A stretch of 12,656 nucleotides of DNA from UBA5862 sp002408105 (GCA_034189125.1 JAXHVB010000016.1:1-12656); one strand, 5' to 3'; shown: positions 1 to 7,499, counted from the first letter of the stretch. Translations and numbers: made by a program. Notes: generated by a model not told the origin, from the sequence alone.

Positions 1-10
1 GTGAACAGCA

Positions 11-1315
11 ATGAGCAGCGTTAAGACCAAGGCAGAGGCTGAACTGGCCGGCGTGAAGGCAGGGGACCCCCGGACCATGTCGGGCCGCGATCCCAAATCG
101 ATTCCGCTCGAAGCCTTTGACCTCGCCCAGGCCGAGCTTTTTCAGAACGACAGCATCTGGGGCTATATGGACCGGTTGCGTGAAGAATGCCCCGTGCATT
201 ACTGCGCGGACTCTCGGGACTTTGACCCCTATTGGTCGATCATGAAGTTCAGCGACATCATGGAAGTCGAAGGCAACCACGAGGTGTTTTCTTCAGCGCA
301 GGGCATTACGCTGCGGCAGAACCCGGAAAACTTCAACACCGAGAGCTTCATCGGCTCCGATGAGCCGAAGCATGGCCAACAGCGCCGCACCGTGCAGGGC
401 GTGGTTGCGCCGAGCAACCTCGCGAACCTCGAGCCGCTGATCCGTGAGCGGGTTGCCGGCATCCTGGATGATCTTCCCATCGGAGAGACCTTCAACTGGG
501 TCGATCGGGTCTCCATCGAACTGACGACCCAAATGCTTGCGACCCTGTTCGACTTTCCATTCGAGGAACGGCGCAACCTGACGTTTTGGTCCGACGTTGC
601 GACCTCCCAACCCGAAATCGATGGGATCGTCGAATCCCAAGATGAGCGAATTCGGATCCTCAGAGACGAGTGCCTGCCCGCGTTCAACAAGCTTTGGGAT
701 GAGCGGGCGAACAAAGCGCCTGGCAACGATTTGATTTCCATGCTCGCCCACGGACCGGATACGCAGAACCTGAACCGAGACAAGCCGCTGGAGTTTCTTG
801 GCAACCTGATCTTGCTAATCGTTGGAGGCAACGACACCACCCGCAACTCGCTGTCTGGTGGCGTGAAATTCCTCAATGACAACCCGGGCGAATACCAGAA
901 ACTGCGGGATAACTTGGACCTGATACCGAAAATGGTGCCGGAGATCATCCGCTACCAAACCCCGCTCTCGAGCATGGCCCGGGTTGCGACCCAGGATGCA
1001 ATTGTGGGTGGAAAGAAAATCCACGCTGGTGATCGGGTGGTGATGTGGTACATGTCGGGAAACCGCGACCCCGAGGTGATCGACCGCCCCTACGAGTTCA
1101 TCATTGACCGCGACCGGCCTCGCCACCACCTGTCTTTTGGGTTCGGAATCCACAGGTGCATGGGCAACCGGCTTGCTGAGATGCAATTGCGGGTTGCCTG
1201 GGAAGAGATCATGAAGCGGTTTCGGTTTGTGGAAATCGTGGCTGAACCCCAGCGCACTTTGTCATCCTTCATTCATGGTTTCACTGATATGGAGGTACGA
1301 GTGCACCCCTGGTAA
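11..1315 (+). CDS. Cytochrome P450, CYP153 family (probable alkane/fatty-acid terminal hydroxylase)
   Basis: This is a soluble heme-thiolate monooxygenase of 434 residues. Seen in the sequence: the oxygen-activating I-helix motif GGNDTT (272-277), the ExxR pair E311/R314, and the heme loop SFGFGIHRCMGNR with the ligand Cys383. The stretches around VVAPSNL, TLFDFPFEER, LIVGGNDTTRNS and GDRVVMWYMSGNRD match what I know of CYP153A proteins. Those oxidise the terminal carbon of medium-chain alkanes, fatty acids or related chains, using electrons from a ferredoxin and its reductase. Neither partner is in this window, although they often lie beside CYP153 genes. The start is constrained because an in-frame TGA lies at 2-4, so ATG 11 is the first possible start. 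Only ten upstream bases are visible and they hold no obvious Shine-Dalgarno site. A terminator follows directly. P450 assignment is certain, the CYP153 family likely, and the substrate is inferred. Confidence 0.95.
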   Translation: MSSVKTKAEAELAGVKAGDPRTMSGRDPKSIPLEAFDLAQAELFQNDSIWGYMDRLREECPVHYCADSRDFDPYWSIMKFSDIMEVEGNHEVFSSAQGITLRQNPENFNTESFIGSDEPKHGQQRRTVQGVVAPSNLANLEPLIRERVAGILDDLPIGETFNWVDRVSIELTTQMLATLFDFPFEERRNLTFWSDVATSQPEIDGIVESQDERIRILRDECLPAFNKLWDERANKAPGNDLISMLAHGPDTQNLNRDKPLEFLGNLILLIVGGNDTTRNSLSGGVKFLNDNPGEYQKLRDNLDLIPKMVPEIIRYQTPLSSMARVATQDAIVGGKKIHAGDRVVMWYMSGNRDPEVIDRPYEFIIDRDRPRHHLSFGFGIHRCMGNRLAEMQLRVAWEEIMKRFRFVEIVAEPQRTLSSFIHGFTDMEVRVHPW

Positions 1316-1337
1316 TCGGTGGTCGCACCGGCGTTGG

Positions 1338-1370
1338 AACGGCCCCTGCAGCAGGGGCCGTTTTGGTTTG
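1338..1370 (+). terminator. Intrinsic terminator after the P450 gene
   Basis: A GC-rich hairpin lies 23 bases after the P450 stop. Its arms are AACGGCCCCT (1338-1347) and AGGGGCCGTT (1353-1362), with a five-base loop, followed by the T-rich run TTTTGGTTT. Stem strength and the T-tract fit a Rho-independent terminator on the plus strand, so the P450 and the following GST are probably separate transcription units. Confidence 0.85.
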
Positions 1371-1456
1371 AAGCGCGGTGCTGCAATCCAACCCGCCGGA
1401 TGATTCACTTGTTCTGTGGTCTTGCGAGTCCAACTCAACAGTAAGGAGTCCTTTGC

Positions 1457-2095
1457 ATGTTGAAGCTTCACGGCTTTGCAGTGAGCAACTACTACAATGC
1501 AGTAAAACACTACCTTTTGGACAAAGGCATTGATTTTGAAGAAGTGCCTGCAGTCCCTTCGCAGGACCCTTCTTTCCTTGCCGTCAGCCCATTGGGCAAA
1601 GTCCCGGTGCTTGAGGTCGAAACCGGGACCCTGACAGAAACCAACGTCATCCTTGAGTACCTTGAAGTGCTCTATCCTGAGCCTCCGCGCTACCCCACAG
1701 ATCCGTTCGATTACGCGAAATCGAAGCAATTGTTCAAGACCATCGAGCTGTATGTGGAGGCGCCTGCGCACCGGATGCTCGGTGTCCTATTTGGCCGTGA
1801 GGTACCGGATGCCGTGCAGCAGGAATGCAAGGGTCAGATGGAACGGGGTCTGGAGGGGGTGCGCCGGCTGGCGCGGATGACGCCCTACCTGTGTGGCGAT
1901 CAGCTGACCGCAGTGGATTTATTTGCGCTCTACGCATTCAAGCTGTCCAACAGCGTGACCCGCAAACTGTTTTCCTGGGACTTGATCGCAGAGGTGCCGG
2001 GTCTTAATGCTGTGCTGGACGAGCTGCAGGCATCTCCCGTGGGTCAGCGGGTGTTAACGGAGAACAAGGCCGCGCTCAAAGCCATGCAGGGTTGA
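1457..2095 (+). CDS. Glutathione S-transferase family protein
   Basis: A 212-residue protein of the usual cytosolic GST length. The N-terminal thioredoxin-like half (about 1-77) starts with LKLHGFAVSNYYNAVKHYL and has a Ser/Asn/Tyr cluster at 10-13, where the catalytic residue usually sits. It contains the cis-proline motif KVPVLE (Pro50) and the glutathione gamma-glutamyl contact as ETNVI at 61-65, where Glu-Ser is more usual. The all-helical half follows, with GDQLTAVDLFALYAF matching the conserved helix-6 N-capping region. Such enzymes conjugate glutathione to electrophiles or act as peroxidases or isomerases; the substrate cannot be read from sequence. The start is set by AAGGAG at 1443-1448, eight bases before ATG. 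The stop TGA (2093-2095) overlaps a TTG that can open the histidine kinase frame, so the two may be cotranscribed. The class within the GST superfamily is not assigned. Confidence 0.92.
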   Translation: MLKLHGFAVSNYYNAVKHYLLDKGIDFEEVPAVPSQDPSFLAVSPLGKVPVLEVETGTLTETNVILEYLEVLYPEPPRYPTDPFDYAKSKQLFKTIELYVEAPAHRMLGVLFGREVPDAVQQECKGQMERGLEGVRRLARMTPYLCGDQLTAVDLFALYAFKLSNSVTRKLFSWDLIAEVPGLNAVLDELQASPVGQRVLTENKAALKAMQG

Positions 2096-5073
2096 GTCTT
2101 TTTTGTCTGGCCGTGGCCGATCGCCCGCAGAGTTTGAAGCGTTGGATTTGGCGCGCTTTCTTTCGTACTGCACTTGTACCGCTGTTGCTGGTGGAGGTCG
2201 TGTTCATTGGCATCTATATCGGTGCCAATGCGATGGCAACACGAGAAAACATCGCGGCCGTAGAGCGTGTCGCGGAAGACCAGTTGGCTCACATTTCCTC
2301 GGGTGTTTCGGCCACCCTTGACGCAGAGTTGCGTGCCGTGAGGCGCAAGGTGGAAGTGCTTGCCGCTCAGGCCATGCAGGTTATGAACGTGCCGGTGTTT
2401 CCAGGTGAGGTATCGCCTGCGGAGCGCGCACGCTATGCAACCAGCCCGGACGGCGTGACCCACACGACCGAGCCTGGAGCTGCGGGTGCCGCGCTGTTTT
2501 TCAGCAGCACCAGTCCCATGACAGCTGAGCGGTGGGAGCAGGTTTGGCGCTCTACGCGTCTGGACCCACTGATGCGCGCGCTACAACGTGAACCCTTGGT
2601 TATGCAGGTGTATTTCAACACCTGGGACTCCATGAACCGGATCTATCCCTATTTCGACGCGTATGCACAGTACCCGCCGGACATGCAGATCCCGGAGTTC
2701 AGCTTCTACTATCTGGCCGACGATACCCAAAACCCAAGCCGCAAGGCCGTATGGACTGAGGTGTACGTCGATCCCGCGGGCGGCGGCTGGATGACCTCCG
2801 CCGTTGCCCCGGTGTACATCGAGGACAGGCTTCTTGGTGTGGTGGGCCTTGATGTCACGGTCGATTTGTTGGTCGAGCAGGTGCTGGCACTGGACATCCC
2901 CTGGGAAGGCTACGGCATGCTGGTCGGGCGGGACAGCACCATACTGGCCCTGCCACCGAACGGCGAGCAGGATTGGGGCTTGAAAGAACTGCTGGAATTC
3001 GACTACCAGGAGCAGATTCGCGCCGACAGCTTCAAGCCCGATGCGTTCAAGCTCACCCGACATCCGGAGGGAGCAGCGGTGGCGGAAGCGGTCACTGCAG
3101 CACCCGAAGGCATTGCCCAAGTGCAGTTGAACGGGGCAGCGAAGTTGGTTGCCTGGTCCACCCAGCCGGAGACCGGGTGGCGACTCCTGGTGGTGGTCCC
3201 GGAGGCTGGAGTGCACGCCGAGGCGCAGGCCCTCGGTGCTCGGATCGGTTCCATCGCGGTACTGATGGGCGTGGGGTTGGTGTGTTTCTACGCGGTGTAC
3301 TTCCTGGTGTTGCGCGGGCGCGCGCGTCGCATGGCGCACACCTTGGCAGTGCCCCTGCGTGGGATTGTGAGCGCGACCGAGGTGATCGGCGATGGCGGCC
3401 AGCCAATCGAGCCCCAGGCCGTTGGCATTCGGGAAATTGACACCACTTCGCACAGCGTGATCGGGCTCGGCGAGCGCCTTCATTGCCAGGGTGCAGCCCT
3501 GCAGGACACCAACCGCAGGCTTGTGGTTGCGAAACGGGAGGCTGAGGCGGCTTCTGTGGCCAAAAGCGAATTCCTGGCCCGGATGGGTCATGAGCTTCGC
3601 TCCCCCTTGAGCGCGAGCCTCACGACCGCTGAATTGCTGGAGCGGTCCCAGTTGACTCCAGCGCAGCAGGTGCAGGTCGCCGGGATCCTGCACAGCGGAC
3701 GGATGTTGCTGAATTTGCTCGACCAGGTGTTTGACTACTCGCTGCTGGAAGCGGGTTGGTTGCACCTCAAACGCCAGCCCCATGCACTGGAAGCGGTTGT
3801 GGTGGATGTCGCAAGGTTGTTTCAGGGGGAGGCTGCGCAGCGTGGCATTGAATTGATTCTGGAAGTGGATCCGGCGATTCCTCTAACGGTGCAGGGAGAC
3901 CCGATTCGACTGCGTCAGGTGTTGTCCAATTTGATGGGCAATTCGATCAAGTTCACTGAATCCGGTCACGTGCGCCTGAGCGCCAAGTTGGAAGCCCACG
4001 ACGGCGAAGCTGCGACAGTGCGTTTCGCCGTTGAGGACACGGGTTGCGGAATCGCCGCGCAGGATCAGTCGCGTATCTTTGAGTTGTTCACTCAAGTGGA
4101 TGGCGGCCCGGACCGCAAACACGGTGGCGTTGGGCTTGGTCTCGCCATCGTCGACGAACTGGTCACACTAATGGGTGGTTCCATCGAAGTAGAAAGCGCT
4201 GAAGCACTAGGAACGTGCATCTCGTTCCGCCTGAGGTTTGATGTTTGTGGGCCCCTGCGCCCGGTACACAACTGGGACTTGCGCCAGGTGCGAGCACTTG
4301 TCGCACATTCCAACCCGGACCGGTGTCGACTGATTGGCGAGTACTTGCGTGCGTTCGGGGCCGAAGTGGATTTGACTCCTGGGCCAGAGCAACCCGGGTC
4401 GAACAAAGGCGAGCGGACCCTGGTGCGGGTGGTGGAGTGGTCTCCAAAAGTCGGCCAGTCCGAATTGGTTGATGCCGAATCTGTTGTCTGGGTGCAACCG
4501 CTGCTGCAAGCCGCAGGTATGCCTTCTGGTCCGGGAGAGTGGCTGCAAGAGCCCTTTGGGCCCCGTGATCTGGTGCGGGCAGTCCGGGCGGCGCTGGGCT
4601 TGGAGTCAGACCACAACTGGGTCGACCCGGTGGCTGCTGTCACGCAAGCAGTGCCCCCGATGGCCGTGCTGGTGGTGGAAGATGGAGCGCTCAGCCGGTC
4701 GGTGCTCGCTGAGATGCTGCGCCAGTTTGGCTGCACTGTTTGGGCTTGTGGGTCTGGTGATGCGGCGCTGCCCCTGTGGCTTGCGCATCCGGTCGACCTG
4801 GTATTGGTCGATGTTCATATGCCCGGCCGCAGCGGGAATGCAGTGGTGCGAGAAATTCGCAGGCAGGAAGCCGCCTTGAGCCGCCCACGCACCCGAGTCT
4901 ACGCAGTCAGTGCCGACACCCTCGATCGCACGAGGGACGATGCACTGGCAGCTGGATTCGATCGCTACTTCATCAAACCAGTTGGGCGGGTTCAACTGCG
5001 CGCGATACTGCAAGAAATCGCCACTGATGCAGCGCCAACTGACGTCGCTGGCCAACAGGCATCATGCACCTAG
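2092..5073 (+). CDS. Cache-domain hybrid sensor histidine kinase with two receiver modules
   Basis: A membrane-bound hybrid sensor kinase of up to 993 residues. Order: transmembrane helix 27-47; periplasmic Cache-like sensor about 48-383, with a WTEVYVDP...GVVGLDV core at about 221-260; transmembrane helix about 385-407; HAMP-like and coiled-coil linker to about 490; dimerisation domain with MGHELRSPL, phospho-acceptor His500; ATPase with N box Asn617, DTGCG (Asp649) and GGVGLG (678-683). A degenerate receiver-like segment follows (about 728-838), lacking the acidic pocket and phospho-acceptor Asp and having EPFGP where KPF is usual. The last module is a complete receiver (about 857-980) with E863/D864, acceptor Asp907, Ser940 and Lys962. 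Cache sensors usually bind small molecules such as amino or organic acids; the ligand is unknown. The start is uncertain: TTG 2092 overlaps the GST stop as TTGA, while GTG 2113 and TTG 2134 are alternatives, none with a good ribosome site. No partner regulator is adjacent. Confidence 0.93.
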   Translation: MSLFCLAVADRPQSLKRWIWRAFFRTALVPLLLVEVVFIGIYIGANAMATRENIAAVERVAEDQLAHISSGVSATLDAELRAVRRKVEVLAAQAMQVMNVPVFPGEVSPAERARYATSPDGVTHTTEPGAAGAALFFSSTSPMTAERWEQVWRSTRLDPLMRALQREPLVMQVYFNTWDSMNRIYPYFDAYAQYPPDMQIPEFSFYYLADDTQNPSRKAVWTEVYVDPAGGGWMTSAVAPVYIEDRLLGVVGLDVTVDLLVEQVLALDIPWEGYGMLVGRDSTILALPPNGEQDWGLKELLEFDYQEQIRADSFKPDAFKLTRHPEGAAVAEAVTAAPEGIAQVQLNGAAKLVAWSTQPETGWRLLVVVPEAGVHAEAQALGARIGSIAVLMGVGLVCFYAVYFLVLRGRARRMAHTLAVPLRGIVSATEVIGDGGQPIEPQAVGIREIDTTSHSVIGLGERLHCQGAALQDTNRRLVVAKREAEAASVAKSEFLARMGHELRSPLSASLTTAELLERSQLTPAQQVQVAGILHSGRMLLNLLDQVFDYSLLEAGWLHLKRQPHALEAVVVDVARLFQGEAAQRGIELILEVDPAIPLTVQGDPIRLRQVLSNLMGNSIKFTESGHVRLSAKLEAHDGEAATVRFAVEDTGCGIAAQDQSRIFELFTQVDGGPDRKHGGVGLGLAIVDELVTLMGGSIEVESAEALGTCISFRLRFDVCGPLRPVHNWDLRQVRALVAHSNPDRCRLIGEYLRAFGAEVDLTPGPEQPGSNKGERTLVRVVEWSPKVGQSELVDAESVVWVQPLLQAAGMPSGPGEWLQEPFGPRDLVRAVRAALGLESDHNWVDPVAAVTQAVPPMAVLVVEDGALSRSVLAEMLRQFGCTVWACGSGDAALPLWLAHPVDLVLVDVHMPGRSGNAVVREIRRQEAALSRPRTRVYAVSADTLDRTRDDALAAGFDRYFIKPVGRVQLRAILQEIATDAAPTDVAGQQASCT

Positions 5074-5546
5074 TCGATCGGCAGTGCCCCGCGGTCAATC
5101 ACTTGCCGCAGCACGAAACTGGAGTGCACGCCACTGACCCCCTCAATCCGTGTGATGCGCTGGAGCAACAGCGCTTGGTATGCGTCCATGTCTGCAACGA
5201 TGACCTTTAGCTGGTAGTCCGCATCTTGCCCGGTGATCAGCAGGCACTCCAGAACCTGGGGAATGTCAGCGACCTGCGCCTCAAAGTTGGCGAACCGCTC
5301 CGGGGTATGTCGATCCATGGAGATGTGCAAAATCGCCAACAGCTTCAGTCCCAGACGCTTGGCATCGACAACAGCCCGGTACCCGGAAATGAATCCCGCT
5401 TCCTCCAGTGCCTTGACCCGCCGGAGGCAGGGAGAGGGGGAGAGGCCGATGCGCTGGGAAAGGTCCTGATTGCTGATTCGCCCCTCTTGCTGCAGCACCT
5501 GCAAAATGCGCTGGTCGTAGCGGTCCATCTTCACAATCTGCTCCAT
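5070..5546 (-). CDS. Lrp/AsnC family transcriptional regulator
   Basis: A 158-residue protein of typical Lrp/AsnC length. The N-terminal winged helix-turn-helix (about 7-60) reads MDRYDQRILQVLQQEGRISN, then DLSQRIGLSPSPCLRRVKALEEAGFI, the family's recognition region. A C-terminal RAM (ligand-binding, oligomerisation) domain follows, with CLLITGQDADYQLKV. These proteins bind amino acids and wrap or bend DNA at AT-rich palindromes. I chose ATG 5546, which has AGGG about nine bases upstream. ATG 5528 is possible and gives the commonest family N-terminus. A TTG at 5576 is unlikely because it falls at the predicted promoter. The gene is divergent from leuA, which makes leuA a natural target by inference. 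Its stop overlaps the kinase stop tail-to-tail (CTAG at 5070-5073), so there is no room for a terminator between them. Confidence 0.93.
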   Translation of the reverse strand: MEQIVKMDRYDQRILQVLQQEGRISNQDLSQRIGLSPSPCLRRVKALEEAGFISGYRAVVDAKRLGLKLLAILHISMDRHTPERFANFEAQVADIPQVLECLLITGQDADYQLKVIVADMDAYQALLLQRITRIEGVSGVHSSFVLRQVIDRGALPID

Positions 5547-5577
5547 AAAATGGGCCCTAAATGCAATACTTTTCAAT

Positions 5578-5607
5578 TTTATAATAAATAAAAGAATAAT
5601 ATTTCAA
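5578..5607 (-). promoter_or_regulatory. Putative sigma-70 promoter of the Lrp-family gene
   Basis: Read on the minus strand, TTGAAA (5602-5607) and TATAAA (5578-5583) are separated by 18 bases, close to sigma-70 consensus. Transcription would start near 5570, giving a leader of about 25 bases to ATG 5546. The palindrome at 5598-5612 covers the -35 box, which fits autoregulation. In DNA this AT-rich, chance matches are common, so confidence is moderate. Confidence 0.45.
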
Positions 5608-5612
5608 ATATT
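5598..5612. promoter_or_regulatory. Perfect 15-bp palindrome, candidate Lrp-type operator
   Basis: AATATTTCAAATATT is a perfect inverted repeat: seven bases, one central base, seven bases. It lies between the divergent Lrp-family gene and leuA and covers the predicted -35 box of the regulator. Lrp/AsnC proteins typically bind AT-rich 13-15-bp palindromes of this design. The operator role is inferred from position and form only. Confidence 0.5.
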
Positions 5613-5671
5613 CCGTTTTTTGGGTTGAATTCGCAATTTCATTTTGCGGCTGCGGCGCTATCCTTGTACGC

Positions 5672-5706
5672 GTCGGTGCCGTTGTGCACCGACCTTGAAA
5701 GTCGGT
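5672..5706 (+). promoter_or_regulatory. Two mutually exclusive hairpins in the leuA leader
   Basis: Three segments compete. Arm 1 GTCGGTGC (5672-5679) pairs perfectly with arm 2 GCACCGAC (5686-5693) over a six-base loop. The ACCGAC part of arm 2 (5688-5693) also pairs perfectly with arm 3 GTCGGT (5701-5706) over a seven-base loop. This 1:2 versus 2:3 arrangement is how attenuators and other RNA switches are built. No T-tract follows, so a classic terminator is absent, and a regulatory role is inferred. Confidence 0.35.
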
Positions 5707-5802
5707 TCTATATCTTGGCTGCGTCCCACAAGGACTTCCTGCCAAACGAGACCTGCGCTTCACGAGGGCGCCCCGGCTTTCGACCCATTCAGTTTGCCGA
5801 TC

Positions 5803-5810
5803 GAGGAGGG
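5803..5810 (+). promoter_or_regulatory. Strong ribosome binding site deciding the leuA start
   Basis: GAGGAGGG ends four bases before ATG 5815. It supports this start over the earlier in-frame TTG at 5644, which would add 57 residues with no family resemblance. Confidence 0.75.
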
Positions 5811-5814
5811 TGTC

Positions 5815-7497
5815 ATGGGCAGGTTTGGTCACAGCAGGTTTGATCACAGGAAGTACCGCGCGATCGAAGGGGTCCCCTTGCAAGACCGGCAGTGGCCCGA
5901 CCGCACGCTGACCCGTGCGCCGATTTGGGCAAGTGTTGACCTGCGCGATGGCAACCAAGCCCTTCTGGACCCCATGACTGTGACTCAAAAGCGGCGCATG
6001 TGGGATTTGCTTGTCGGGCTTGGCTTTAAGGAAATCGAGATTGGTTTTCCCGCGGCCAGTCAATTGGATTTCGACTTCACTCGAATGTTGGTTGAGCAGG
6101 ACCTGATTCCGCCCGATGTGCAGGTTCAGGTTTTGGTGCAGGCTCGAAAGGATTTGATCGAGCGCACCTTCGAGGCCCTGGAAGGGGTGCCTCGGGCGAT
6201 CGTGCACGTGTACAACTCCACCTCGCCGGTGCAACGAGAACGGGTGTTCAAGATGGATCGCGCCGGGGTGCTTGGGGTGGCTCGGCAAGGTGCACACTGG
6301 GTGCGGGAGGTTGCCCATCGATACCCGCAGACCGACTGGACTTTTCAATACAGCCCAGAGAGTTTTACCAACACCGAGATCGACTACGCGGTGGAGGTGT
6401 GCAACGCCGTCATCGATGTGTGGCAACCCACGGTCGAGCGGCCCTGCATCATCAACCTGCCTGCTACGGTGGAGGTGTCCTCGCCCAATGTATTTGCGGA
6501 CCAGGTCGAGTACTTCTGCCGTAAGGTTGCGCACCGGGACTGCATTCTGGTGTCGGTGCACACCCACAATGACCGCGGCTGCGCAGTTGCAGCGGGAGAA
6601 TTGGCGGTGCTCGCGGGCGCGGACCGGGTCGAGGGCACGCTTCTCGGTAACGGCGAGCGCACCGGGAACATGGATATTCTGACCATGGCCATGAACCTGT
6701 ACAGCCAGGGAGTCGATCCGCAGCTGGATCTGTCGAACCCCGATGAAATCATTGAGGTTTACACCGAGTGTACGAATTTGCCCGTGCATCCCCGCCATCC
6801 TTGGGTGGGAGAGCTGGTGTATACCGCCTTTTCGGGCAGCCACCAGGATGCCATTCGCAAGTGTCTGAAGGCCCAGCAGGCCGATGAGCCTTGGTCGGTG
6901 GCCTACTTGCCGATCGACCCTGAGGACATTGGGCGCGACTACCAGGCGGTGATTCGCGTCAACAGTCAGTCTGGAAAAGGCGGCATGGCCTTTGTACTGG
7001 AACGTGATTATGGGCTGCATTTGCCCCGTTGGATGCAGGTTGAACTTTCCCAGGTGGTCCAGAGGCTCAGCGAAGAAACCGGCGGAGAGTTGCCGAGTGA
7101 AGTCATTCATCAACAGTTTCTTAGACACTTTGTGTGCGAGGACGGTGAGTTTCAACTGTCCGGCTACAGCCTGAACCGCAACGGACGCGACCGCATCACC
7201 GCACGTTTGCACCGCCGCGGAACAAGCGTGGAGGTGCAGGGTGAGGGGGATGGTGCAATTTCTGCTTTTATCGATGCCTGGCGTGAGTACAGTGGCGAAA
7301 CCTTGGCTGTGGTGGACTACCAGGAACATGCGCTCTCAGCAGGCACAGACGCCATGGCGATCGCCTACATGCAAGTCAGCATCGCCGGGCATCGGGTCAG
7401 CGGCGCTGCCATTGACACCGATACGGTGAGCGCTTCGCTGAAGGCCTTGTTGTCCGTGATCAACCGCCATCTTCGCAACAGCCAGCAGGCGGCTTGA
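5815..7497 (+). CDS. leuA: 2-isopropylmalate synthase (long, type 2 form)
   Basis: This enzyme condenses acetyl-CoA with 2-ketoisovalerate to give 2-isopropylmalate, the committed step of leucine synthesis. The 560-residue length, the N-terminal FDHRKYRAIEGVPLQDRQWP stretch and the overall pattern fit the longer LeuA type found in many proteobacteria, actinobacteria and yeast. Catalytic TIM-barrel features seen: SVDLRDGNQAL with metal ligand Asp45, metal-binding HTHND (His249, His251), and GNGERTGN (279-285). The last ~140 residues form the regulatory domain that normally mediates leucine feedback inhibition. ATG 5815 was chosen because GAGGAGGG stands just upstream (5803-5810) and the family N-terminus begins there. 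The frame is open back to 5644 but that extension resembles nothing. The stop at 7497 is two bases before the next start. Divergent from an Lrp-family regulator. Confidence 0.96.
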   Translation: MGRFGHSRFDHRKYRAIEGVPLQDRQWPDRTLTRAPIWASVDLRDGNQALLDPMTVTQKRRMWDLLVGLGFKEIEIGFPAASQLDFDFTRMLVEQDLIPPDVQVQVLVQARKDLIERTFEALEGVPRAIVHVYNSTSPVQRERVFKMDRAGVLGVARQGAHWVREVAHRYPQTDWTFQYSPESFTNTEIDYAVEVCNAVIDVWQPTVERPCIINLPATVEVSSPNVFADQVEYFCRKVAHRDCILVSVHTHNDRGCAVAAGELAVLAGADRVEGTLLGNGERTGNMDILTMAMNLYSQGVDPQLDLSNPDEIIEVYTECTNLPVHPRHPWVGELVYTAFSGSHQDAIRKCLKAQQADEPWSVAYLPIDPEDIGRDYQAVIRVNSQSGKGGMAFVLERDYGLHLPRWMQVELSQVVQRLSEETGGELPSEVIHQQFLRHFVCEDGEFQLSGYSLNRNGRDRITARLHRRGTSVEVQGEGDGAISAFIDAWREYSGETLAVVDYQEHALSAGTDAMAIAYMQVSIAGHRVSGAAIDTDTVSASLKALLSVINRHLRNSQQAA

Positions 7498-7499
7498 AC

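Larger units (their letters stand above)
5547..5814. promoter_or_regulatory. Divergent regulator-leuA intergenic control region
   Basis: This 268-base gap separates the two divergent starts. Bases 5561-5620 contain only 9 G or C in 60, against GC-rich neighbours. They hold the predicted minus-strand promoter, the 15-bp palindrome, and a perfect TATAAT (5580-5585) on the plus strand that has no recognisable -35 box. Bases 5640-5810 are GC-rich again and hold two competing hairpins and the leuA ribosome site. I could not place a convincing plus-strand promoter for leuA. Confidence 0.6.

Noticed and set aside
2581..3783. Minus-strand open frame (400 codons) opposite the histidine kinase
   Set aside because: It is a shadow of the kinase gene, His- and Gln-rich, without motifs.
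5644..5814. N-terminal extension of leuA from TTG 5644
   Set aside because: The extra 57 residues are Arg/Cys/Pro-rich and unlike LeuA, while a strong ribosome site precedes ATG 5815.
5557..7329. Long minus-strand open frame (590 codons) opposite leuA
   Set aside because: It lies exactly opposite a confident leuA, its product is rich in His, Arg and Pro typical of antisense translation of GC-rich genes, and it shows no recognisable domain.
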